Positions 25,532 through 34,573 of a stretch of 64,000 nucleotides of DNA are shown one piece after another. Origin of the DNA: Allonocardiopsis opalescens (GTDB lineage: Bacteria; Actinomycetota; Actinomycetes; Streptosporangiales; Streptosporangiaceae); NCBI RefSeq assembly GCF_003002095.1, contig NZ_PVZC01000001.1, positions 1,364,001-1,428,000 of the forward strand, in the 5' to 3' direction. The first letter of the stretch is position 1. Each line of letters starts with the position of its first letter. A program made the position numbers and the translations under genes. The notes under the pieces are model-generated. The model saw nothing but the letters and a program-made list of their open reading frames with translations, searched no databases and was not told the origin of the DNA.

Positions 25532-26590
25532 CTACCAGCCGCTGTCAGTGTGCACATAGCTGAACGAGGGGTTCTCGGGCGAACAGATGATGCTGCACGT
25601 CATTACTTCGGCCCAAACGTAATCAGCATAGAGCGGAACGGTCGTGGTGTCGCGCGCGGTCACGTGCATGCCGAAATCCAATGCCCGCTGATCGCCGGAG
25701 CGAATGAAAGGCGGATCGTAGTCCACTCCCATGGACCTCGCTCCGGTATCGGGAAGAACGACGACATCCTCGCAGTTGTCGATAGGAATCGATATGCCCG
25801 TTCCGTTGAAGCCGACGTCGACGTTGGCTCCGGGGTTGCACTGAGTGCTGGGGGATCGGGGCTCGTAATCATTCATCCTACTGATTCGGGCTCCGGTGCC
25901 TTGCCAGGGGCGGCTGCGCAACGTGTAGTCGATGAGGGCGGTCCTGACGTTAAGATCGGCATCGGCGGTGGTCCACAGGCCCCATCTGTTGTAAGCCCAC
26001 TCCCTCGTGCCCGCTTCCGCGTACTTCTCATAACAGGTGACCATATGGTGATCGTGGTCAGATGGAAACTGGGGGGCGAAGTAACCGGTGAAACAATCGT
26101 TCGAATACAAGTACATCCCATTGGGGGTGGCGGCGGCATATCCCATGCCGGTACCTTCGGGTGTTTCCACCTGTGCAGCTTGGGAGGTTTCGACTACTCC
26201 TACGCCGAAGCCTGATTGCACCTGGCCTTCGGGTCCCTCGACCCTTGATAGATTTACCTCCGACGGCTGGATGCTATTGCTCCAAATAAGATCAATGGCC
26301 CCACCGTTGACCGGGTTCTCAAGGCTAGAACTGCGAATCTGGGTGATGTCGACGAGATTTCCCTGACGTGCTTGCTCGTCCAAGAACTCCTCGATCCGCG
26401 GCTGGTCGTCCAGCGCGCGCATCTGCCCCGGCGAGAGTTGTCCTTCAAGGATCTGCTGACGCGTAAGGTGTGCAACTTCAGGGGTGGACCACCCCACCTG
26501 CTCCTCTGCCGCCGCAGGCAAGGGGGCAGCGAGAACCAGACTCGTCGCGGCGGATGCCGCTAAGATCCACTTACTCCTAGATGCAAACAC
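25532..26590 (-). CDS. Secreted protein of unknown function
   Basis: A 352-residue protein with a classical signal peptide (KWILAASAATSLVLAAPLP then AAAEE). The GTG at 26590 is used because GGAGG lies five bases upstream. The N-terminal 100 residues are helical and charged. The C-terminal half is aromatic- and Cys-containing (CFTGYFAPQFPSDHDHHMV, VTCYEKYAEAG, MTCSIICSPENPSFSY) and may be a beta-rich disulfide domain. No family is recognised. It is the first gene of the operon with a surface hydrolase and a propeller lipoprotein, so the three products likely act together outside the cell. Confidence 0.65.
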   Translation of the reverse strand: MFASRSKWILAASAATSLVLAAPLPAAAEEQVGWSTPEVAHLTRQQILEGQLSPGQMRALDDQPRIEEFLDEQARQGNLVDITQIRSSSLENPVNGGAIDLIWSNSIQPSEVNLSRVEGPEGQVQSGFGVGVVETSQAAQVETPEGTGMGYAAATPNGMYLYSNDCFTGYFAPQFPSDHDHHMVTCYEKYAEAGTREWAYNRWGLWTTADADLNVRTALIDYTLRSRPWQGTGARISRMNDYEPRSPSTQCNPGANVDVGFNGTGISIPIDNCEDVVVLPDTGARSMGVDYDPPFIRSGDQRALDFGMHVTARDTTTVPLYADYVWAEVMTCSIICSPENPSFSYVHTDSGW

Positions 26591-26599
26591 TCCAGCCTC

Positions 26600-27424
26600 C
26601 ACTCAGGCGAACATAGTATCCGTTTTGCGAAGATGCAAAGGCAATCTAGCACGGAGCGCCGCGGCGGCTTCGTGTGATGTGGATTGCCTCTTCGTTCGTG
26701 TTCGGCATATTGTCTGGCCGTCCGATGGATGGTAGGAGTGTCCACGCTGATAAATGATCATTGCCTTGAGCTCAGAGTATTAAATGATCAAGATTCCATC
26801 AGACATCTCGGTGATCTTCTCGTCGAGGGAGGCGAAGCTCGGAGCGGCTCTGCTGATGGCGGATCCGTCCGTAAACGGACACCGCTCAAACCATGTGATC
26901 GGCTCACGATGATCGTCGGCGGACCGATCGCGGCGGTGGATACCGCGTAATTCCGAACCGCAGCACGCGTTGCCCCGGGATCGTTATCGGCCTACATCGT
27001 GGACGGCGGTCGTGGCACCATGATCCCGACCCGGCCCACCGGGCGGACAGCGGCGACCTGTCCCGCCTGGCCATCGTTGGTGTGATGGTAACCCTGCACA
27101 TCAGAGCCAACCTGAATAGGCCTTCGCCGCGCCATCAAGCCCGCCTGCGTACCGGTTGTTCGGCGTAAGGCGCAGGAATTGCTGAGTGTGTGACGCTCCG
27201 CTGTCGTGGAGCTCACCGCCACATTGGCCGCTGTGGGGGCTACGGTAGATGTCTAGCCTGCGGAGGTGTTGCGCGCTGCAGGCTTCTTAACCTGCTGATT
27301 CCGGATTCGACCGCCGCCGAGGCGCTGTCGCGATCCCGCTTGGTCTTGCCCGCATAGGTGAAGGTCGCCAATGCCTCGGCTTCGGTCGACCGCTGCGGTG
27401 GGGCGAGCTCGTCGCCCTGTCGTG
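26600..27424. other. Intergenic stretch upstream of the exported-protein operon
   Basis: About 800 bases with no supported gene. The first 100 bases should hold the operon promoter. Around 26985-27020 the plus strand reads AYIVDGGRGTM, which could be the last residues of a lost SDR gene, but this is too short to call. Confidence 0.35.
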
Positions 27425-27779
27425 TCCGATGGCCGTACCGAACGCTGCGGCGGTGCCCGGGCCGCAGTGCTCGACGATCGGGTGCAGCGCGTCGTCACGG
27501 TTCACCCACCGCGGTGGTGGGCTCGTCGCGATCGTGCCGTTCACGTCTCCCTCGCGCGGATACGCCTTTACGGGGGTCCAGCGGCCGACACGCCGTCTGA
27601 GAGAACCCCACACCACCACACCAGTCGAACCGCCGGCCCTGGCCCCGTGTTGGACACGACTCGGGAGCGCCACCCGGCAGGCTAGACCACCGAGTCGTCT
27701 CGACCTGCCACTTCGACCGCGTCCGTACGGAAGAGCACGTTTAGAGCACGTCCGGACACGCGAAAACCCCAGCGTCAAC
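27425..27779. repeat. Long dispersed repeat, copy C (truncated attachment-site flank)
   Basis: This stretch aligns with 45185-45450: both contain GGCCGTACCGAAC, GCTCGACGATCGGGTGC, CAGTCGAACCGCC, CTGCCACTTCGACCG and GGAAGAGCACGTTT, in the same order and orientation, with an insertion of about 80 bases in copy C. It ends inside the terminator hairpin (after CCCCAGCGTCAAC) and lacks the tRNA part. The last 50 bases are also shared with copy A near 18300-18373. It looks like the scar of an earlier integration or deletion at the same attachment site. Confidence 0.6.
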
Positions 27780-28132
27780 AGGGGAAGTTCGACCAGTTGG
27801 CGGCTGGCCCGGGGTCTCGGACCCACACCGCGACATGCACACAAGGTGCCCGGATGCACGATAACCGCTGTGACCAGTGCGAGGGCATGGACCGTGCGGA
27901 CGGTGTCGACGTCGACCGGGTCCATGGCGCGCACCGCGACGTCCTTGGGTAGGTGGGTGGGCAGCGCGAGCGGCGTGCCTGTACCACCTGGAGGGCGCCG
28001 CCGTGAGCCTGGCTGACAATGTGCCGTCCCGGTCAGAGCAGTTGCACCTCGCTGATCATCCCTGGAGGGATCGCAACCACGCTCGCCGGGGGCGGACCCG
28101 CAGGTTATGTGGGTCGCTGATTATCTCTAGGG
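27780..28132. other. Intergenic stretch, nothing firm
   Basis: About 350 bases after the truncated repeat. Several overlapping open frames exist on both strands, but none has a recognisable domain or ribosome site. Confidence 0.35.
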
Positions 28133-28585
28133 GTGGGACGATGTGCGGCACGCGCGATCTTGATTGACGATCTCGGCAGTTTGGTGGTGATCAAGCGGAC
28201 CAGACCGGGCCAGGCGCCGTACTGGACCGCGCCCGGTGGCGGTGTCGAGGGCACCGATGCCTCGGTGGAGGCGGCTCTGTACCGGGAGTTGGCGGAGGAA
28301 CTGGGTGCCAAGGCTGCGGATGCCTCGCAGGTGTTCCTGTTCAGTTCGCCGTCGGATGGTGGGGTCGCTGTGCAGCACTTCTTCGTGGCCCGGCTGGTCA
28401 GTTTGGACGAGTCGGCCCGTAGTGGCCCGGAGTTCGGCGATTCGTCGCGCGGTGGGTATGACCTGGACCGGATTGACCTTCGGGGAGACGATCTCGCGTC
28501 GATCGACTTGAAGCCGACCGCGTTGAAGGAGTTCATCCTGGCCAATCGGGAAGCTCTGCTGGTCGAGGGTGGTGTAGTGACCTGA
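28133..28585 (+). CDS. NUDIX hydrolase
   Basis: A 150-residue protein with the Nudix signature GGGVEGTDASVEAALYRELA followed by EELGA. The metal-binding REL-x-EE-x-G core is intact, whereas the usual upstream Glu is replaced by a small residue. The N-terminal strand AILIDDLGSLVVIKR and the YWTAPGGGVE approach are typical. It should cleave a nucleoside diphosphate linked to another moiety; the substrate is unknown. The GTG start has only a weak purine-rich site, so the N-terminus may be slightly off. It stands alone between the repeat and the galactan locus. Confidence 0.75.
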   Translation: MGRCAARAILIDDLGSLVVIKRTRPGQAPYWTAPGGGVEGTDASVEAALYRELAEELGAKAADASQVFLFSSPSDGGVAVQHFFVARLVSLDESARSGPEFGDSSRGGYDLDRIDLRGDDLASIDLKPTALKEFILANREALLVEGGVVT

Positions 28586-29090
28586 GCTGCGGCTACGCCC
28601 CCAATCGTGCGGGATGGACTCTGCCGTTCCTCGAAGGCGTCGCTCTGTTCGGCGCCAGGAACGGGAAATGTCATCGCGGTTGCCCCGGGACGGACTCACA
28701 TCCGTCAATGACGAATGGGCGACGGCGGTGACGACGCCCATTCGCTCGACCGTGTGGTCGACGCCCACTCCTTGCAGCGTATGGCCGCCTCCACCGATGT
28801 CGCGGTGATAGTCCTCTTCCTCGCTGGAGTCGGAGCTCGCGTGATCATCGGGGCGGTGCTACCGGTCGACGCCGGCCTCTTGCTCATCGTCGGAGTGGAC
28901 TGAGGAAAGGAAGTGCGGCGAGGGGTGAGGCGATATGGACGCCTGGCCCCTTTGCATGGACATATTCGCTGCCGTGCTCACATGAGGACACGCGGGTGGT
29001 GAACTTGCCGCAGCCGGTGACCCTTGCGCGGTGACGACGGAGACGTCGGCCAGGTGAGCATCGCCGCGCCATCGGCGGCAAGGAGTTTCC
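28586..29090. other. Upstream region of the galactanase gene
   Basis: About 500 bases. A 62-codon frame (28715-28903, plus) has one hydrophobic stretch but no ribosome site and is not called. The GH53 promoter should lie here. No palindrome like those at 5585 or 37938 was found. Confidence 0.35.
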
Positions 29091-30776
29091 ATGCAGATCC
29101 CCAGAGAAAGAGTTCGCACAGCGCTCTCCCTGACCGCGGTGTCGCTCGTCGTGGTGCCGTTGGCGTTCGTCGCTCCGCTGAACGCCGAAGAGGAGACCGC
29201 GGCTGAAGCACTGGTCAACAGCGGTTTCGAGGACGGCGGGGACGGTGTTCCCGACGGATGGACCGTCGCGAGCGGTGACGCGCGGATCAGCGTCGTGTCC
29301 GACGCGCGCGGCGGCGAGGGCGCCATGCGCGTGTCGTTCGACGAGGACGGTTCCGTGGTCCTCCGCCAGGTCATCGTCGACCAGGCGGCGGGCGCCTACG
29401 ACCTCACCGCCTGGACCCGGACGGACGGGCTCGAGGGTGGTGCGGTCGCCCTCGGCGACCAGGAGTGGCGCCGCACCGGCATCCCTTCCTCCACCGACTG
29501 GACCCAGGTCACGGTGCGCGGGGTCGAGGCGACGAGCGGCCAATTGGAAGTGCGCTTCGAACTGGCCGGAGCGGCCGGCCAGTCGATTGTGATCGATGAC
29601 GTGGCGATCGCCGAGGGCGGCGCGGGAGAGGACTTCCTGGCGGGCGGCGATCTCACCCAGCTGAACTACATCGAGGATCTGGGCGGCGTCTTCCGCGATG
29701 AGCAGGGCCGGGCCGTCGACCCCGTCGAATTCATGGCCGACAACGGCATGGGGATCGCCCGCCTGCGCATGTACAACGACACCGGCCCCGAGAACCACCG
29801 CATCGGATACCCCGGCTCCTATCTCGCGGACGGATACCAGGACCCCGAAGACGTCCTCGACCTCGCCCGCCGCGCGCATGACGCGGGCATGCAGATCCAG
29901 CTCACGTTCCACTACAGCGACTACTGGTCGAATGGAGAGATCCAGGACATCCCGCTCGAGTGGCGCTACGTCAACGACCTGCCCTACGAGGAGGCCGTGG
30001 CCGAGCTCGAAAGGCTCATGTACGACTACACGCGCGACTTCCTGCAGGAGATGGTCGACCAGGGGACTCCTCCGGCCTACGTCGCCCTGGGCAACGAGAC
30101 CGCGGGCGGGCTCCTCCACCCGTACGGTGGTTCCTGGCAGGAGGGCGGCAGTCTCGACGTCATGGCCGACTTCTTCACCGCCGCCTCGCAGGCCGTCCAC
30201 GACACGCTTCCGGACGCGCAGGTCATCATCCACCTGGACGACGCGGGCAACCGGGACAAGTACGAGTGGTACTTCGGCGAGCTGGAGCGGCGCGGCGTGC
30301 CCTACGACGTCATCGGCAGCTCGTACTACCCCTACTGGACGCAGCTGGACGTCGAGACCGTCGCCCCGTTCTTCCAGTGGGCGAACGAACGGTTCGACAA
30401 GCCCGTCATGATCATGGAAACCGGTTTCAACTGGACGCCGCTCACGCACGAAGGCCGCGAGGGCCAGCTGAACGACAACGGCCCCTACGGTGAGGACCCG
30501 ATCAGCCAGCGCGACTTTTTCCGCGAACTCTTCGCCGCGGTGAAGGCGCTGCCTCCGGGCACCGTGATCGGCGACATCTACTGGGACCCGATCTTCCTCG
30601 GCGTCCCTGGAGCGGGCTGGGAGGTCGGTCAGCCGAACTACGTCAGCAATTCGACCGTCTTCGACTTCGATGGTGTCGCCCTGCCGGTGTTCCAGGCCTA
30701 CCGGGAGAACGCCGCCTCGCCGCGCGAAACGATCGCTGTGGCCGGGCACCGGCCGCAGGGCCCTGACGGTCCCTGA
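29091..30776 (+). CDS. Secreted GH53 endo-beta-1,4-galactanase
   Basis: A 561-residue exported enzyme. A signal peptide (to about residue 32) is followed by a carbohydrate-binding module-like beta domain (about 38-175, opening LVNSGFEDGGDGVPDGW) and the GH53 barrel (about 185-545). The acid/base Glu336 sits in VALGNETAGGLL and the nucleophile Glu443 in VMIMETGFNW; the FHYSDYWS motif is also present. GH53 enzymes cut the galactan side chains of type I arabinogalactan and pectin. The start has AAGGAG upstream. A perfect hairpin follows. It is the extracellular entry point of the galactan locus that spans to 44 kb. Confidence 0.92.
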   Translation: MQIPRERVRTALSLTAVSLVVVPLAFVAPLNAEEETAAEALVNSGFEDGGDGVPDGWTVASGDARISVVSDARGGEGAMRVSFDEDGSVVLRQVIVDQAAGAYDLTAWTRTDGLEGGAVALGDQEWRRTGIPSSTDWTQVTVRGVEATSGQLEVRFELAGAAGQSIVIDDVAIAEGGAGEDFLAGGDLTQLNYIEDLGGVFRDEQGRAVDPVEFMADNGMGIARLRMYNDTGPENHRIGYPGSYLADGYQDPEDVLDLARRAHDAGMQIQLTFHYSDYWSNGEIQDIPLEWRYVNDLPYEEAVAELERLMYDYTRDFLQEMVDQGTPPAYVALGNETAGGLLHPYGGSWQEGGSLDVMADFFTAASQAVHDTLPDAQVIIHLDDAGNRDKYEWYFGELERRGVPYDVIGSSYYPYWTQLDVETVAPFFQWANERFDKPVMIMETGFNWTPLTHEGREGQLNDNGPYGEDPISQRDFFRELFAAVKALPPGTVIGDIYWDPIFLGVPGAGWEVGQPNYVSNSTVFDFDGVALPVFQAYRENAASPRETIAVAGHRPQGPDGP

Positions 30777-30794
30777 GCCCTCCTGGACGGGATC

Positions 30795-30833
30795 GCGACC
30801 GCACACGGTGCAGATCGGGCCGTGTGCGGTCGC
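30795..30833. terminator. Bidirectional terminator hairpin
   Basis: GCGACCGCACACGG and its exact complement CCGTGTGCGGTCGC enclose an 11-base loop, giving a 14-bp perfect stem. It lies between the convergent GH53 and AraC genes, 19 bases after the GH53 stop, without a T run, as is common in actinomycetes. Confidence 0.6.
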
Positions 30834-30847
30834 CGTGCGTCCGCCCC

Positions 30848-31687
30848 TCATTCGGACGGGACCGTGCCCGCGCGTCTTCGGCGGAAGGCCGTGGGACTCA
30901 TTCCCTCCGCCGAGCGGAAGACCCGGGAGAAGTACAGCGGATCGGCGTAGCCGACGAGACCGGCGACACGGAAGACGGGGAGCTCGCTCGCGGTAAGCAG
31001 GTGCTTCGCCCGCTCGATCCGGCGTGCCCTTACGAAGTCGACGACGCCCATGCCGGTGATCTCCTGGAAGAGCACGGAGAATCTCGACGGGCTGAGGCCC
31101 GCGTGCGAGGCGAGTTCGGGTACGTGGACGTCCATGGCGGGGTTGTCCACGATGCTGTCGCGGACCGCGGCGACGGCGGCGCGCGACCCCTCGGCCGTCG
31201 CCTCCCCGGTGAAGAGCGCGAAGAGCCGCCACGCGGCACCGGCGGCCAGGCAGCGGGAGGCCAGCGAGTCCTCCTGCGTCGCCTCCCGGACCTGGCCCAT
31301 CGCCGACACGGCGCCCGCCATGTCGCTGACGGTGAAGGCGGGAGCCCCTCGCATGCTGAGCACCGACCGCAGCAGCGCGGGGACGTCATCGCCGACGACG
31401 TGCATCCACCAGATGGACCAGGGTGTGTTCGCCCCCGCTCCATAGCGGTGCGCGACCGCGGGAGGCAGGACGGCCGCGTGCTGACGCTGGATCCGAACAC
31501 GGGTGGAGCCCACGCGGACATCGCCTTCTCCGTCCACACAGAGCAGCACGATCGTCTCGTCCGTGCCGCGTGGCCGCTCGCACTCGTGCCCCGCGGCGCG
31601 TGCGAAGAACCCTGCCTCCACGACACGAAGGTGGTCGAGCAGGGGCAGCGTTCGCGCGGGCACGGACGGGACCGTCGGGGCGTCCAT
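30848..31687 (-). CDS. AraC-family regulator with cupin sensor domain
   Basis: A 279-residue regulator. The N-terminal half is a cupin-like sugar-binding domain (ETIVLLCVDGEGDVRVG, LPPAVAHRYGAGANTPWSI). The C-terminal 100 residues are two helix-turn-helix units (ELASHAGLSPSRFSVLFQEI and AGLVGYADPLYFSRVFRSAE). It is the last gene of the minus-strand sugar operon; a GTG at 31696 overlaps the aldolase stop (GTGA) and is an alternative start to the ATG at 31687. It probably activates the galactan genes in response to a sugar (inference). Confidence 0.88.
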   Translation of the reverse strand: MDAPTVPSVPARTLPLLDHLRVVEAGFFARAAGHECERPRGTDETIVLLCVDGEGDVRVGSTRVRIQRQHAAVLPPAVAHRYGAGANTPWSIWWMHVVGDDVPALLRSVLSMRGAPAFTVSDMAGAVSAMGQVREATQEDSLASRCLAAGAAWRLFALFTGEATAEGSRAAVAAVRDSIVDNPAMDVHVPELASHAGLSPSRFSVLFQEITGMGVVDFVRARRIERAKHLLTASELPVFRVAGLVGYADPLYFSRVFRSAEGMSPTAFRRRRAGTVPSE

Positions 31688-31692
31688 GGCCC

Positions 31693-32304
31693 TCACGCCG
31701 GCAGGAGTCCCCGTTCCAGGAGCGATCCGCGTTGCGCGGGGTCGCTGAAGGCCGACCCGATGGCGACCGCGCGGCACCCGGCGTCCAGGAACCCCCGGGC
31801 GTTGTCCGCGCCTATTCCGCCTGTTGCGATGAAGCGCACCTCCGGGAACGGGGCGAGCTGCGCGCGTACCCATTCGGCGCCGAGCACAGAGGCGGGGAAG
31901 GCCTTGAGCCAGGTGAGGCCGGCCTTGAGAGCGGTGTCGATGTCGGTGGATGTCGCCACGCCCGGCAGGTGCGGAATACCGATCTCGTTCGAAAGGCGCA
32001 CGATGTCGAGGTCGAGCCCGGGTGCGACCGTGAACCGCGCTCCGGCATCCGCGGCCCGCCGCAGTTGGTCGGGGAAGCGCACCGTCCCCGCGCCAACGGC
32101 GCGGCCGCGTGCACGCCCCGCGACGACTGCTGCGGAGAGGGCGTCGAACGCCTCTTCGCCCTGCACGGGCACCTCGACCGCCGTGACGCCGGCGTCCCAA
32201 GCGGCATGACAGAGCGCGACGGTGTCCTGCGGGGACACTCCCCGGAAGATGCCCATCACCTGGGCGGTTGAGAACAGTTCGTCGAACATGTCGTTCGTGG
32301 TCAT
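31693..32304 (-). CDS. dgoA: KDPG/KDPGal aldolase (DgoA/Eda type)
   Basis: A 203-residue class I aldolase. The Schiff-base Lys lies in GLTWLKAFPAS, with the catalytic Glu in TAVEVPVQG and phosphate-binding GGIG (FIATGGIGADN). It cleaves 2-keto-3-deoxy-6-phosphogluconate or the galactonate isomer to pyruvate and glyceraldehyde 3-phosphate. Because a DgoD-type galactonate dehydratase is in the same locus, the galacto-form is the likely substrate. ATGA overlap with the kinase gene and an AGGAGAAG site fix the start. It carries only the aldolase domain; E. coli DgoA is similar in size. Confidence 0.85.
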   Translation of the reverse strand: MTTNDMFDELFSTAQVMGIFRGVSPQDTVALCHAAWDAGVTAVEVPVQGEEAFDALSAAVVAGRARGRAVGAGTVRFPDQLRRAADAGARFTVAPGLDLDIVRLSNEIGIPHLPGVATSTDIDTALKAGLTWLKAFPASVLGAEWVRAQLAPFPEVRFIATGGIGADNARGFLDAGCRAVAIGSAFSDPAQRGSLLERGLLPA

Positions 32305-33251
32305 CGCTTCTCCTGCTCGAGGTCGAGATGGCGACGGATCTCGTCCTGCGTCGGCGCCTGGGGGCAGTCCCCGACGATCTGCACCGCACGCGAGGCCATG
32401 AGGTGGCCGAGCCGCAGGGCACGCTCGGAGTCCAGTCCGCGCATCCACCCGCTCAGCCACCCCGCCGCGAACGCGTCGCCCGCCCCGACCGGTTCGACCA
32501 CGTTCACGCGGAGCGCGTCCGCCCAGGACGCTCCGTCCGGGCCGAACGCCGTCGCACCGGTCGCCCCGTCCTTGACGACGAGGGTCCTGGGCTCGGGGAG
32601 AAGAGCCCGGACCGCCTCGGGGGACGCGGTTCCCCAGAGGGTCTCGGCCTCGTCGCGACCGACGAACACGATGTCGGCCTGACGGGCGATGACGGCGAGT
32701 TCGTCAGCGGCTTCGGACACCGGCCAGAGTCCGGGCCGGTAGTTGACGTCGAAGCTCACAGCGGCAGGGCCGAGCACCCGGTCACCGACGACCGCGTGCG
32801 TGAGTCCGCGGCAGTCCTCGCTCAGAGCGGGTGTGATCCCGCTGATGTGCACGACGCGGGCACCCTGCGCGGACAGGGGGTTCAGGTGCGTGACGTCCAT
32901 GCGGGAAGCGGCCGAGCCGCCGCGGTAGTAGTAGACGCGCGTCGACTCGCCGTGCGGGTCCTTGGCGTACAGTCCGGTCGACGCCGCGTCGTCGGTGGTG
33001 ACCCACGAGACGTCCACACCTGCGTCGGTGAGTTCGTCCAGGATGATGCGGCCGAAGGGATCCTTGCCGACCGCGCTCACCCAGCGTGTGCGGTGGCCGA
33101 GTCGTGCGAGTGAGACCGCGACGTTGGACTCGGCGCCGCCGACCCGCAGGACGAGGCGCGAGTCGGCGGCGATGGGCCGGGCGTTCCCGGTGACGAGCAT
33201 GACCATCGTCTCTCCGAGGCACACGACCTCGGGCGCATATCCGTCAGTCAC
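32301..33251 (-). CDS. PfkB-family 2-keto-3-deoxysugar kinase
   Basis: A 316-residue ribokinase-fold kinase. The substrate motif GGAESNVAVSLARLG and the ATP/anion-hole motif VGAGDAFAAGWLSGW with catalytic Asp are intact, and the RVYYYRGGSAASRM segment is typical of 2-keto-3-deoxygluconate kinases. In E. coli, KDGal is phosphorylated by DgoK, a different fold; here a PfkB enzyme takes the same position next to the aldolase. It overlaps the upstream cellulase-like gene by eight bases and the aldolase gene by four. Confidence 0.88.
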   Translation of the reverse strand: MTDGYAPEVVCLGETMVMLVTGNARPIAADSRLVLRVGGAESNVAVSLARLGHRTRWVSAVGKDPFGRIILDELTDAGVDVSWVTTDDAASTGLYAKDPHGESTRVYYYRGGSAASRMDVTHLNPLSAQGARVVHISGITPALSEDCRGLTHAVVGDRVLGPAAVSFDVNYRPGLWPVSEAADELAVIARQADIVFVGRDEAETLWGTASPEAVRALLPEPRTLVVKDGATGATAFGPDGASWADALRVNVVEPVGAGDAFAAGWLSGWMRGLDSERALRLGHLMASRAVQIVGDCPQAPTQDEIRRHLDLEQEKR

Positions 33252-34530
33252 CCGGGCTACCGTTTCCGAAGATGTCGTTGCACTCGACCTGAATGTCGAT
33301 CTCGGTCCACATCGGGTGGTGGGGCGCGGCGTTCGACGTCACCACGGACCCCCATGCCGAGATCGCCCGCGCCTTGCGGGCGGCGGCACGGTGGATCTCC
33401 TTGCCGACCGGCCCTTCCTCGTACCAGGTGTTGAGCGGTGTGTAGCCGATCCACCCTTCTCCGAACACGAGGGGCACGCCGCGGCCGAGGCTGAAGTCTC
33501 TGGCGGCGTCCGTCCACAGGTCCAGCTTCACCAGCATGGCGCTGTGGTGCAGTGCGTGGTGTTCGTACAGGTAGCGATCCCAGACCTCCGGGTCGCACCA
33601 GTCGTGCACATAGATCTCGGGCTTGCCGACGATCGTCGCCTCCTTGCGCCACAGGTCCTCGGCCGGCGGCTGCCAGTCCTCGTATGCGGGGGCGCCGGGA
33701 CGCAGGAAGGGACGTGTCCGCTCGGTGCTGAACCTCTTTTCGTCGCGCAGGGCGAGCCGGTCGGCCAGTTCCCCCAGCACCCCGTAGACGTAGGGGTGGA
33801 ACACCGCCACATCGATGTTGTGCGGGATACCGCGCATCGCGTCGACCGGCACGCGCGCGTAGTTCACCGTGACGGGCACCTGGGGGAGTCGCTCGTGAAA
33901 GACGTCGAGCGCCGCGGTGAGCCGCTTTTCGAGCGGGACGACGAGATCGGTTCCCACGGGTTCGAGCCCCCCGGTGAGCAGCCCGTACTGCACCTCGTTG
34001 TGGAGTTCGACGAAGGCGACCCGGTCGTGGAGGCCCCGCTCCGCGAGGAACTCGTAGAGGTCGGCCTGGGCGTGGGCGAGCGCCGCGGCGCGGTCCCGGG
34101 GTTCGACGGCCATGAGCGCGTCGAACCAGGAGCGGTCCCCATAGAACGAGGAGCTCTGCTGGTATTCCCAGCTGGAGACGATGACGAAGACCTCGTGCCG
34201 CCGGGCCGCCTCGAACAGGGCGACGAGATGGGCGCGCGCGTCGAGCGTCACCCGGTGCCTGACGTCGTACCAGCGGGTTCCCTGGGCGTAGTCGCCGCCC
34301 AGCGGACCGAATGACGCCGCGCTCGTGTCCAGCCCCGAACCGAAGAGGAGAAAGGGCATGGCGCAGATGCGAATGGTGTTGTATCCGCGGTCGACCGCCT
34401 CCTGGAAGGCGCGGTCGAGGTCTTCGAAGGGCTCACCCGGCCCGGTCCGGGTGTACCAGCTGAAGTCCCACAGGGTGATGGTGAGCCGTTCGGGGAGGTG
34501 GTCGTGGATCGGAGTGGGCTGGTAGGTCAC
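33244..34530 (-). CDS. Cytoplasmic cellulase-like (GH5-type clan A) glycosidase
   Basis: A 428-residue protein without a signal peptide. It has a (beta/alpha)8 pattern: ITLWDFSWYTRTGPGEPFED at the start, VAFVELHNEVQYG with the N-E pair typical of the acid/base of clan A enzymes, and VPLVFGEGWIGY with a candidate nucleophile Glu. Related proteins are annotated as 'cellulase-like' sugar hydrolases of unknown specificity. In this operon, between the sugar importer and the KDG kinase, it may trim imported galacto-oligosaccharides inside the cell (inference). It starts 43 bases after the permease gene. Confidence 0.7.
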   Translation of the reverse strand: MTYQPTPIHDHLPERLTITLWDFSWYTRTGPGEPFEDLDRAFQEAVDRGYNTIRICAMPFLLFGSGLDTSAASFGPLGGDYAQGTRWYDVRHRVTLDARAHLVALFEAARRHEVFVIVSSWEYQQSSSFYGDRSWFDALMAVEPRDRAAALAHAQADLYEFLAERGLHDRVAFVELHNEVQYGLLTGGLEPVGTDLVVPLEKRLTAALDVFHERLPQVPVTVNYARVPVDAMRGIPHNIDVAVFHPYVYGVLGELADRLALRDEKRFSTERTRPFLRPGAPAYEDWQPPAEDLWRKEATIVGKPEIYVHDWCDPEVWDRYLYEHHALHHSAMLVKLDLWTDAARDFSLGRGVPLVFGEGWIGYTPLNTWYEEGPVGKEIHRAAARKARAISAWGSVVTSNAAPHHPMWTEIDIQVECNDIFGNGSPGD

Positions 34531-34573
34531 AGAGCGTCCTTTTCTCTGTTCGCGGGGCGTCTCGGGGAAACGG

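Noticed and set aside
26985-27020. Possible SDR C-terminus (VDGGRG) in the plus strand
   Set aside because: Too short and without supporting sequence on either side.
27287-27934. 215-codon minus-strand frame across the long repeat
   Set aside because: It spans the repeat and terminator arm and has no start signal; its only notable stretch is the decayed motif shared with the other repeat.
28715-28903. 62-codon frame with one hydrophobic stretch before the galactanase gene
   Set aside because: No ribosome site and a Gly/Asp-rich start unlike a real N-terminus; more likely promoter region.
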